Shown in pieces: positions 1 to 6,169 of a DNA stretch of 19,206 nucleotides. The stretch's first letter is position 1; every line of letters starts with the position of its first letter. The position numbers and the translations under genes were made by a program. The notes below the pieces were generated by a model. The model did not search any database. It worked only from the letters and a program-made list of their open reading frames with translations, and was not told the DNA's origin. The stretch covers positions 1 through 19,206 of the forward strand of contig JBIOHJ010000061.1 of NCBI GenBank assembly GCA_044448905.1. The letters run 5' to 3'. Origin of the DNA: JBIOHJ01 sp044448905. Its GTDB lineage: Bacteria; Bacteroidota; Bacteroidia; AKYH767-A; OLB10.

Positions 1-140
1 CCTCCATACCAAGCATCGTTCCCATCACAATAACCACAACGATTTGAAAAATCTTTAACTAAATATGGTTTATAGCTACTATGAGAGCTGTATATTTTAC
101 TACAAGTTCTTGTTGGAGTTTTTATCCTGAAATCTGGCAT
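1..140 (-). CDS. HNH-type endonuclease, N-terminal part (cut by window edge)
   Basis: An ATG at 140-138 opens a frame of 46 codons with no stop before the window edge, so only the N-terminus is seen. The visible part begins MPDFRIKTP and contains NRCGYCDG (C35-x2-C38) followed by DAWYGG. This RCGYCD zinc knuckle followed by W/Y-GG is familiar from the front half of HNH (treble-clef) endonucleases, in which the catalytic H-D-H residues come later; those residues lie outside the window, so nuclease activity is inferred. The start is 6 bp after the stop of the receiver-domain gene, which points to the last position of a three-gene operon. It would be the likely effector of that operon. An alternative is another CxxC zinc-binding protein. 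Nothing beyond residue 46 can be judged. Confidence 0.6.
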   Translation of the reverse strand, partial: MPDFRIKTPTRTCSKIYSSHSSYKPYLVKDFSNRCGYCDGNDAWYG

Positions 141-146
141 TCAAAA

Positions 147-785
147 TTATTCTTTAGTATTTTTTTTAAGAAAATCTTCTGCATCCTTCAATAAAGTATT
201 GAGTGATTTCAAATTCTCAGAGTCTTTGAGTAAGTTCGGAAACATTCTTCTGCCGTTCAATCTTCTTTCAATTTTCTCGTCTAGGTAATTTAGTCGCTCC
301 AAATCAGCATTTGATAATTTATTATCTTGTTGTTTTTTCTCTGCTAGTTCTTGAAATTCTTGTGATAAGTTTTCATTTTCTTTTTGGTAATATTTAATAA
401 AACTTTTAATCTTTCTACGCAAAATTTCAAGATTGTCAACATCCAAATCATCTTTCAATAAAATTTTAGTTGATTGAATCTTTTCATCTACGCCATCATC
501 TTGTGTTATGTCTTGAGTGAAAATAAGGGCTGGAAAATCCTCTCTCAAATCATTAATATTATTGATTATATCATTGCCTTTATACTTTACTTTTTTATCA
601 TCTTTCATTAAGCCATAATCAACAATAATAGCATCAAATTTTTCATTCATAATATAATCCATCATTTCCTTTTCCGTGGGATAAGGATGCATTGCTATAA
701 TTTCTAATTCATCGTCTTCCAATGATTCAAATAATTCACGTTCACTTTTCTGCTCATCAATATAGAGTACTCGGAATTTTTTCAT
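147..785 (-). CDS. Receiver-domain protein with coiled-coil tail
   Basis: The 212-residue protein starts with a CheY-like receiver fold. Its acidic pair is D10/E11 (LYIDEQ), the predicted phosphoacceptor is D56 (IIVDYG), the switch threonine is T90 (IFTQD), and the conserved lysine is K111 (LLKDD). All the residues needed for phosphorylation appear present. From about residue 130 the sequence becomes charged and helical, with heptad-like stretches, and no DNA-binding or enzymatic output domain is visible. It should therefore act by protein contact, probably receiving phosphate from the upstream kinase-like ATPase and touching the downstream HNH protein. The gene lies 6 bp after the ATPase gene and 6 bp before the HNH gene. 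The DNA is clearly more AT-rich than the rest of the window, which fits horizontal transfer. The receiver call is firm; the partners are inferred from gene order. Confidence 0.85.
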   Translation of the reverse strand: MKKFRVLYIDEQKSERELFESLEDDELEIIAMHPYPTEKEMMDYIMNEKFDAIIVDYGLMKDDKKVKYKGNDIINNINDLREDFPALIFTQDITQDDGVDEKIQSTKILLKDDLDVDNLEILRRKIKSFIKYYQKENENLSQEFQELAEKKQQDNKLSNADLERLNYLDEKIERRLNGRRMFPNLLKDSENLKSLNTLLKDAEDFLKKNTKE

Positions 786-791
786 TTGAAG

Positions 792-2750
792 TTACTTAGA
801 ATATTTGGGAAAATAAATTTTGATTTTAAAGTTTGGACGAGCTTTTAATATCTCCACATATCCGTTGTATTGTTCAACGGTTGTCTTAACAATCCACATT
901 CCCAAGCCAATTCCAATTTCATCTTCACCTTTTTTCTTTGTTGTAAAAAATGGTTCAAAAATGTCATTGGGTTTCTTGATGTCAGCGATTAGTCCCGGAC
1001 CTGAATCTTCATAAACTAAAACTATTCCTTTATCCTCAATCTTTGCATTGATATTAATCTTACGAAACGATGATGAATCTTTTCGATAGAAGGCATCCAT
1101 TGAATTTAATAAAAGGTTATTGAATATTGAATCCATATCTATTGGAAACGCATTTCTGATTTTGCCTTGGTTTAAACTTTTATCAATAATTAACTCAACG
1201 CCTCGTGCATCAAGCATTTCATACCACCTTGTTTTAAACTCAATAAAGTATTTTGATAAACTAAGATCGCTGGCTTTTCTTCTGTCCTTTTTAATTGATT
1301 GATTTGAAAAATCAATCCAGTTGCTTAAGCGGGTTATGAGTTCAATTATTTTTTCTATCAATAAAAAGGGATTCTGGAGAAGTTTTGTTTCCGATTCAAA
1401 TTTCTTTTTAATGATTTCGTTATTGATTATTTGTCTGAGTCTTTTCGAATAAGAATTTAATAACCTCCGTATTTCTCCTAACTCGTGGCTATAAGTTGAA
1501 ATAGTCATACCTATACTTGCCAGGGAACGTAACATTCTTATCTCATTCTCTTTTTGTTTTAATTCCTCTTCAAATCCTTTGACGGCTTTTGCATAAACAG
1601 TACTTTTTGAATTCTTGGCTGATTTATTTTTCCTTTTTCTTTTCGACTGTTTTTCTAATTCCTCCTCCGCTTGCTTTTTGGCTTCTTCTTTTGCTTCCTC
1701 AACTTGATTCTCAATATCTGAAACTGCCCTCATTGGTCGCATCACATAGTGCCTGTCTTTTTCAAGAACATTAATTAGTCTTAAAATTAGTTCCTGAAAT
1801 GCATGAAAGGCTTTATTTTCAACTAATCCTTCTCTGTTTGTTGTATCCTTTAATTCAGGATTGTTAATTCTTGAGATTTTAATTAATCCGTAAATCTGAT
1901 TTGGATTTACTTTCCAACCTATTCCTTCCTCTTGGCCTGCTCCAAAAGTGCTTCCGGCCGCTCTTGTTCCTAATTCTAACCAATCCCAAGAATTGCTTTC
2001 AATTTCACCATAAGGACGAACACGAAAATTATCTCTAAATAACTTTACTCCACCAAACCTATCAAGCCATTCTCTTCTTTTATTTGCGTCAAAATTCCGA
2101 TTTGCAAAGATTTTTCTTTCGTCTTCTTTAGCTGATCTTTTTAGAAAATAAAATGTGAGTTCAAAAGATCCGATGGATTTAATTACATCATCTTTATAAT
2201 GTTCACCCACACCAGGCCAAATTTTATTTATTGTTGTTTTATAGGAAAATGATCCTTTTTTAAAAGTCTCAATATTGTACGGTTTCTTTGACATATCCTG
2301 AGGAGACTTTTCTTTAAAAACATTTGGATTAATTGTTTTCCAAACAAATTCTCTTCTATCAAGTATTATATTTAATGTTTTATCTGAATTAAATTTTGCG
2401 TTGAGTTTATAATCATAATCATCCAAAATTGAGTTTTCGACATTCCCGAATTTTTTTGCATCCTTGCTGCTGAGTAAAGTTATTTTGAAATCAGAAATCT
2501 CTTTTGGTGGAATTAATACTTCCAAATTTTTAAATAACCGATTAATATCTTCTTCCTCCCAATCATCTCTCAAATTTGAGATTTGAAAAATAGTTCCATA
2601 ATCAATTTTTATTTTTTTAAGATGCTTTCCAACGCGAGAATGTTTAATGAGTTCACTTTTCAAATCAAGATTATTAATATTCTCAACGGAGGCAAATACT
2701 TGATCTAAAGTTTTGTTATCAGTAAATTCTCCAATCAGCTTTCCATTCAA
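792..2750 (-). CDS. Tandem GHKL ATPase / histidine kinase, C-terminal part after a frameshift
   Basis: This frame opens with a TTG and has no convincing independent start. It continues the Hsp90-like frame at 2719-3126 after a one-base shift, and together they would give about 777 residues. In this part's own numbering: residues 1-340 form a middle region with FRVRPYG (242-248), DWLELGTR (256-263) and NREGL (305-309), motifs I associate with Hsp90-like ATPases of bacterial conflict loci. Residues 345-405 are a highly charged coiled coil. H422 in TYSHELGEIRRL looks like a histidine-kinase phosphoacceptor box. A C-terminal HATPase follows, with an N box at N545/N549, DSGPG at 582-586, FEPFFTT at 598-604 and GIGLGM at 613-618. 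The receiver gene follows 6 bp downstream, so phosphotransfer to it is the obvious guess. The product is probably absent or truncated if the frameshift is real. Confidence 0.8.
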   Translation of the reverse strand: MNGKLIGEFTDNKTLDQVFASVENINNLDLKSELIKHSRVGKHLKKIKIDYGTIFQISNLRDDWEEEDINRLFKNLEVLIPPKEISDFKITLLSSKDAKKFGNVENSILDDYDYKLNAKFNSDKTLNIILDRREFVWKTINPNVFKEKSPQDMSKKPYNIETFKKGSFSYKTTINKIWPGVGEHYKDDVIKSIGSFELTFYFLKRSAKEDERKIFANRNFDANKRREWLDRFGGVKLFRDNFRVRPYGEIESNSWDWLELGTRAAGSTFGAGQEEGIGWKVNPNQIYGLIKISRINNPELKDTTNREGLVENKAFHAFQELILRLINVLEKDRHYVMRPMRAVSDIENQVEEAKEEAKKQAEEELEKQSKRKRKNKSAKNSKSTVYAKAVKGFEEELKQKENEIRMLRSLASIGMTISTYSHELGEIRRLLNSYSKRLRQIINNEIIKKKFESETKLLQNPFLLIEKIIELITRLSNWIDFSNQSIKKDRRKASDLSLSKYFIEFKTRWYEMLDARGVELIIDKSLNQGKIRNAFPIDMDSIFNNLLLNSMDAFYRKDSSSFRKININAKIEDKGIVLVYEDSGPGLIADIKKPNDIFEPFFTTKKKGEDEIGIGLGMWIVKTTVEQYNGYVEILKARPNFKIKIYFPKYSK

Positions 2751-3126
2751 ATCCGGATTTTTTTCCTAAAGGCAATGTGAACATATTTACTTTTTCACCT
2801 AACCTGTCAAGAGCAAATCTTCCAATTCCTTTTGCACCTGTCTTAATTCTTTTATTTGTTGAGAATGCATCATGTAATTTGTTGGATGTTCCGATGGTCA
2901 TCCAATAGTCATGAATGATTTTGTCATCCATTCCATGACCATTGTCAATAATAAATAAGGACTTATTTCCCCTATTTTTATTGTCAAAAAAAATAATGCA
3001 ATCAGTCGCGTCAGCATCATAAGAATTTTTTACTAATTCAATAATAGCCCCCTCAGCGGAGGCAATATTTTCCTTGCCGATTAATCCAGCAGTTCGCGCT
3101 GATATTTTAAAAGAAATTTCCGACAT
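2719..3126 (-). CDS. Hsp90-like ATPase domain, N-terminal part of the same split gene
   Basis: The first 122 residues are a clear GHKL/Hsp90-type nucleotide-binding domain. The N box is ELVKNSYDADA (E30, N34, D37), the G1 box is DNGHGM (61-66), and the lid/G2 segment is TGAKGIGRFALDRLG (96-110). This is the style of MutL, MORC and Hsp90 proteins rather than of ordinary histidine kinases. After LPLGKK the frame runs through a short tail and stops, while the next frame carries on with the rest of the protein. Reading A6 instead of A7 at 2758-2764 joins the two parts. It is the first gene of the operon. I saw no clear promoter immediately upstream; 400 bp of repeat-bearing DNA separates it from the thioesterase gene. 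Confidence 0.82.
   Translation of the reverse strand: MSEISFKISARTAGLIGKENIASAEGAIIELVKNSYDADATDCIIFFDNKNRGNKSLFIIDNGHGMDDKIIHDYWMTIGTSNKLHDAFSTNKRIKTGAKGIGRFALDRLGEKVNMFTLPLGKKSGFEWKADWRIY
2758..2764 (-). other. A7 homopolymer at the frameshift
   Basis: The coding strand reads GGA AAA AAA TCC in the upstream frame. Removing one A gives GGA AAA AAT CCG GAT, which flows straight into the downstream frame and on to the second ATPase domain. A slipped-strand change, a sequencing or assembly error, or deliberate slippage at the A tract could each explain it. Only one base needs to change to restore an uninterrupted gene of about 777 codons. Confidence 0.75.
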
Positions 3127-3227
3127 GTATTAAATAATTATTCGGTAAAAGTAAATAAAGATGCAATAAATTTGATTTTGCAAAACTAAAGGTCTCCTCC
3201 CTCCCTCTTCCTCGGAATCGGAGGGGA

Positions 3228-3268
3228 CACTGAAAGTATTTTTCCAACAACAAATGTAATTTTAATTT
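3228..3268 (+). repeat. Dispersed repeat A, copy 1
   Basis: The 41 bases starting CACTGAAAGTATTTTTCC are identical to 10587-10627. A 36-base core recurs at 8456-8491 with one mismatch. The bases just before it can pair around GAATCG. All copies lie outside genes. Confidence 0.85.
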
Positions 3269-3485
3269 GCCACTCCGCCCTCGAAAAATGCGAGCCTGCA
3301 GATACAAGATATTGTTTTCACCTGGCGGGTCGCGAAGCTCCTGTGTGAAAAATTCGAAGACCACATGTGATTGGTTTAGATTTGGTCCCTTAAAGGTCTT
3401 CCGATTCTTGCGGAGACCGTGAAGCAATTGGAGTAGTAAAGCTGTTCCTTTTCTGAATACAATTTTCCAAACCGTGTTTTCTTTC

Positions 3486-3526
3486 CGTGAAGCCGGATGT
3501 TTTACTTTAAGGGAAAGAAATTTTTC
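3486..3526 (+). repeat. Direct repeat B, copy 1 (downstream of thioesterase)
   Basis: This 41-bp element matches 4027-4067 at 35 of 41 positions in the same orientation, sharing GTTTTACTTTAAG and ATTTTTC. It starts 9 bp beyond the thioesterase stop codon on the coding strand, so the two copies bracket that gene. Confidence 0.7.
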
Positions 3527-3534
3527 CTTCCGAT

Positions 3535-3993
3535 TCATTTTTCACCGCTATCCTTTTTAGTGATCACTTGAAAGTCACCCGCCTTTGGAAAATCATCAAA
3601 TATTTTCTGAACAAACTCATTGGGAATAGTAAGCCTGCGTTTTTCTATGTCAATCCATGCACCATCCATATTTAATATTGCAGCGAGAGTTCCGTCATTC
3701 TTTGTAAAATTATGCCGGAGGCTCCATCGTGCAAAGTCAGGAGTAGCTTTCACCAGTTGCACATCTATTTCAATCTCGTCTTCCATTTTTATTTCACGCC
3801 TGAAAACCGCTTCTTCCCTGAAAAGGATGGGTCCTATGTTTAGTTCTCCCATTTTATGAGTGGTAAGCCCGTGTTCGCTCAAAAAAGCAATACGGATCAT
3901 GGCACCATAATCATAATAAATGGAATGGCGCAAATGCCTGTTCTGATCAATGTCGGCCCAGCGAATCTGTACAGCTTTTGAATATTTTTCCAT
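3535..3993 (-). CDS. Acyl-CoA thioesterase, hotdog fold (YbgC/4HBT-like)
   Basis: The 152-residue protein fits the usual size of single-domain hotdog thioesterases. The N-terminal IRWADIDQNRHL (10-21) followed by YYDYG (26-30) and R34 matches the family signature in which an Asp on the first turn (D14 or D16) assists hydrolysis of acyl-CoA. The central helix and following strands (FREEAVFRREIK, then EIDVQLVKA) also fit. The substrate cannot be read from the sequence; small acyl-CoAs or housekeeping CoA recycling are typical. The protein has no signal peptide and should be cytosolic. The gene stands alone between two copies of a 41-bp direct repeat, one 34 bp before its start and one 9 bp after its stop, which makes it look like a cassette. 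The stop codon shares an ATGA with a doubtful downstream frame. Confidence 0.85.
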   Translation of the reverse strand: MEKYSKAVQIRWADIDQNRHLRHSIYYDYGAMIRIAFLSEHGLTTHKMGELNIGPILFREEAVFRREIKMEDEIEIDVQLVKATPDFARWSLRHNFTKNDGTLAAILNMDGAWIDIEKRRLTIPNEFVQKIFDDFPKAGDFQVITKKDSGEK

Positions 3994-4026
3994 TAATAAA
4001 ATAATTTCCCGACCGCATTCGCTTTT

Positions 4027-4067
4027 CAGGAACCCGGTTGTTTTACTTTAAGCGAAAGTAATTTTTC
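4027..4067 (+). repeat. Direct repeat B, copy 2 (upstream of thioesterase)
   Basis: It is 85% identical to 3486-3526. It contains the perfect 7-bp inverted repeat TTACTTT/AAAGTAA around AAGCG, followed by TTTTTC. In copy 1 the same stem has a mismatch. Confidence 0.7.
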
Positions 4068-4144
4068 TTTTTTAATTCAACAAAAATAAAAGGGTAAATC
4101 TTCTCACTCTATTGTGTAAGTGAGACAAAAATACGAGCTTGCAG

Positions 4145-4192
4145 TTGAATTATTTCTCAGCAAGCAATGTTTTTTTAATAGCCTGCAACTCC
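4145..4192 (-). repeat. 48-bp copy of the ppk2 3' end
   Basis: All 48 bases equal 6122-6169, which hold the last 13 codons of ppk2, its stop and 5 bases beyond. Here no ppk2 body is attached, so it is a fragment. The same-orientation pair lies 1,977 bp apart and brackets the monooxygenase-like gene and the small glycosidase relic. Confidence 0.9.
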
Positions 4193-4274
4193 GCCTCCGG
4201 CATCGGTGACTACAGTGATCCTGCTTCGCACAAAGCGTTGTAAATGTTTGTTGCCGGGAATGTGTTTTGATAAG

Positions 4275-4305
4275 TCCCTCCGTATGCTGACGGGGGATTT
4301 TTTTT
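4275..4305 (+). terminator. Hairpin with T8 tail
   Basis: TCCC(T)CCG pairs with CGGGGGA across an 8-base loop (one bulged T) and is followed by eight T on the plus strand, the form of an intrinsic terminator. No plus-strand gene is visible upstream, so it may be a leftover. It could also act as a 3' hairpin for the minus-strand gene ending at 4346. Confidence 0.35.
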
Positions 4306-4345
4306 ACTTCAATAAAAAGGCTTTGCTGACCGGGAAAAAACGGGA

Positions 4346-5914
4346 CTACTTATCAGAAAGCCTGATAAACTTTTTTGTGAGCAGTCCTTCAGGGGTAACC
4401 AGCACTGCAAAATAAATTCCATCGGGATAACCGGTTACATCCAGTTGCTCATGAATTTGATTTCCTTTAACGTTTCTCTTTTCCAGCAACTGCCCGAAAG
4501 CATTAACCAGCCTTAATTCAGCGGCAATGTTTTCAGAAAAAACAGCATCCAGGAAAAAATAATCGTGTGCCGGGTTCGGGTACAATTGGAAAGTTTCCTG
4601 TTGAGCCGAAACAAAATTGTTTGGAACCGAAGTGAGCAGTGTGGTGTCGAGAAGTATATTTTCATCACCGGGCATATAGTTTGCCCAAATAAAATAAGTC
4701 ATCAGCATTTCATCCTCGGTAGTCGGGCCGTTATATACCGTTATGGGAGGGTTGTTGGGGTTGAACGGGTTGTTAACGGTATTATCATAAGAAGCTTCGC
4801 TGTAAATTCTTGCTCCCGCGGGAATTTTCTGCACGTGCTGAAACATATAATATTTCTGCCAGTGAAATTTCCACTGCGGAATATTAACCAGCGGAACCGA
4901 ATCACCGGTTAAGCTGATGTACCATACCCGGTACGATTTACCGAGCAGGTGCATGTGCGGACAAACTGAAATCAGCGAACGGTCAATTGGCATAGGTGCC
5001 GACATCTGGTTGAATGATGTAATCACATTTGGCGGAAGAACAAGAGGGCCCTGTGACGGAATAGGATTATTGAGCAGCCACCCGACATGAATGGGGCGAA
5101 CAACAGAGCCATTGGTAATGAATCGTAAATTCATTTTAGTAGTATCTGTTTGCCCCACATGGCCGGGCCCATAATGAATCTCAAAAACAAAATCGGCACC
5201 GGGCGGAACAAGTATTCCCCAGTTTGGAGGGTACTCAACAATGTTGCCTCCTCCCATCCATGCATTCATATAATAGCTTGATACTACGCCCCCGCTGAAA
5301 CCGGGTAACGGTGTTACCGAGTCGTTATAAAATGATTGCCCGGTAAGGTCGTAATGAATATCGGCATGGTGCACTGCCTGTGATAAGCCGGGTATTACTT
5401 CAATCTTACTAACATATACGGTATCCGTAAAACCGGAGTGCATGGCAAAGTAGCGGTACTCATCGGTATTATATTGTAAGGTGTAAGGCGGAATCTGCAA
5501 TGTCATGTTAATGGTATCGAGCAGCGAGCCTGTTTGTGAAAACACAGGTGGTGCAGGAGCAAGTGTAGTGTCGCCTAATGGCATTCCGTTATCAACCCAA
5601 TCGCTGATGGCTGCGATTTCGGATGAATCGAGCAGCGCTTCATAGGCAAAGTGCCTGTAAGTGGGATCGGCAGGCCAGGGAGGCATTTCCTTGTTTGTAA
5701 CCTTAATTTTAATATTCCACGAAGCCATGACAGCATGTGAGTAACTCATCAAAGGGAACGGGCCTATTCCACCGTTATGATGGCATGAGGAGCAGTTCTT
5801 ATATATGATGGGAGCGATAACCGTACTCCAGTCGGGAGTTTGAGCACTAACCTGCAGGTATCCCGCAAAAAGAAAAAGCAAAATACAAAATGATACTCGC
5901 TTTAGCATTGCCAC
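4346..5914 (-). CDS. Secreted cytochrome c / copper monooxygenase-like protein with T9SS sorting domain
   Basis: The 522-residue protein starts with a signal peptide ending near VSAQ (residue 25). Residues 41-45 are a haem c site, CSSCH, and M77 in EMPPWPAD is a likely axial ligand. Residues 140-410 resemble type II copper ascorbate-dependent monooxygenases of the PHM family: HH at 182-183 with H187, H248 in EIHYG, and the H-x-M-x-type pair in PHMHLLGKS (H320, H322), then YDNT-NNP-NPNNPP near 376-390. The last 80 residues (LYPNPAHD...GIYF...KKFI) are a T9SS type A sorting domain. It is therefore exported and released or anchored at the cell surface, where electron delivery through the haem to copper is plausible; the substrate is unknown. 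The gene sits inside the segment bracketed by ppk2-tail repeats. The ATG at residue 3 is an alternative start. Confidence 0.8.
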   Translation of the reverse strand: MAMLKRVSFCILLFLFAGYLQVSAQTPDWSTVIAPIIYKNCSSCHHNGGIGPFPLMSYSHAVMASWNIKIKVTNKEMPPWPADPTYRHFAYEALLDSSEIAAISDWVDNGMPLGDTTLAPAPPVFSQTGSLLDTINMTLQIPPYTLQYNTDEYRYFAMHSGFTDTVYVSKIEVIPGLSQAVHHADIHYDLTGQSFYNDSVTPLPGFSGGVVSSYYMNAWMGGGNIVEYPPNWGILVPPGADFVFEIHYGPGHVGQTDTTKMNLRFITNGSVVRPIHVGWLLNNPIPSQGPLVLPPNVITSFNQMSAPMPIDRSLISVCPHMHLLGKSYRVWYISLTGDSVPLVNIPQWKFHWQKYYMFQHVQKIPAGARIYSEASYDNTVNNPFNPNNPPITVYNGPTTEDEMLMTYFIWANYMPGDENILLDTTLLTSVPNNFVSAQQETFQLYPNPAHDYFFLDAVFSENIAAELRLVNAFGQLLEKRNVKGNQIHEQLDVTGYPDGIYFAVLVTPEGLLTKKFIRLSDK

Positions 5915-5974
5915 GATCTATTTGAACACGAAATTAAACAATATTTATTTAGAATTCTGCAAGACAGTTAAAGA

Positions 5975-6121
5975 TTACTCCACTCCTATTTCATCAACAA
6001 ACAACCATACGGGGTTACCGGCTCCGGCAAAACCTTCGGGAATAATGCCGGCATTTTCGGCAATTACTTTTATGAAACGGGTTTTAATTACCCCGGTGCG
6101 TATAACGAGTTTTCTTTTCAT
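5975..6121 (-). pseudogene. Relic or mini-ORF of a glycoside hydrolase C-terminus (GH20/GH29-like)
   Basis: A 48-codon frame runs from ATG at 6121-6119 to TAA at 5977-5975. Its sequence (RFIKVIAENAGIIPEG, then GAGNPVWLFVDEI) resembles the last segment of bacterial beta-N-acetylhexosaminidases and fucosidases, where R-[YF]-[IV]-K-V-A-N-G...P...GAG...WLF-DEI recurs. The catalytic domain is entirely missing, so this is most likely the leftover end of a lost or displaced gene. It begins at the exact base where the 48-bp ppk2-tail repeat ends, 5 bp after the ppk2 stop, so it could still be translated as a small peptide. Family membership is from recall of the motif; GH20 and GH29 cannot be told apart. 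Confidence 0.55.
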
Positions 6122-6169
6122 TTGAATTATTTCTCAGCAAGCAATGTTTTTTTAATAGCCTGCAACTCC
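6122..6169 (-). repeat. 48-bp repeat at the native ppk2 3' end
   Basis: This is the in-place copy of the repeat at 4145-4192. It covers the ppk2 codons for ELQAIKKTLLAEK, the stop, and TTCAA beyond it. Identity over 48 bases includes an internal run of seven T. Confidence 0.9.

Larger units (their letters stand above)
3127..3534. other. Intergenic stretch rich in dispersed repeats
   Basis: This 408-bp gap lies between the thioesterase and the ATPase operon. It holds one copy of the 41-bp repeat also found upstream of the PAS gene (3228-3268), a small hairpin next to that repeat (CCTC...GAGG around GAATCG), and one copy of the repeat that flanks the thioesterase (3486-3526). An open frame crosses most of it on the minus strand, but it is assembled from these repeats and its protein looks unnatural. 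It also probably carries the promoter of the ATPase operon, although I could not find a good match to the consensus. Confidence 0.6.
3994..4345. other. Intergenic stretch: repeat B, ppk2 tail copy and hairpins
   Basis: No gene is supported in these 352 bases. From left to right they hold repeat B copy 2 with a perfect hairpin (TTACTTT/AAAGTAA, 4043-4061), a 6-bp inverted repeat CTCACT/AGTGAG near 4110, a 48-bp copy of the end of ppk2 (4145-4192), and a hairpin followed by eight T (4275-4305). Two TATTTTTG strings on the minus strand resemble the -7 element, but neither has a partner at -33. Confidence 0.6.

Noticed and set aside
3107..3538. A 143-codon minus-strand frame whose start overlaps the thioesterase stop by an ATGA
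   Set aside because: It is built across repeats A and B, the same peptide string arises from repeat A at 10587-10627, its composition is unlike a protein, and it runs 20 bp into the next gene. Translational coupling could be real but nothing supports function.
4206..4415. A 69-codon plus-strand frame
   Set aside because: It overlaps the end of a well-supported gene on the other strand and spans a hairpin with a T8 tail.
4346..6121. The segment between the ppk2-tail copies as an insertion sequence
   Set aside because: No transposase or integrase is encoded there, and no terminal inverted repeats were found; only the direct repeats support mobility.
5922..6125. A 67-codon plus-strand frame
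   Set aside because: The opposite strand carries the glycosidase-like fragment, which matches a known motif; the plus frame does not resemble anything.
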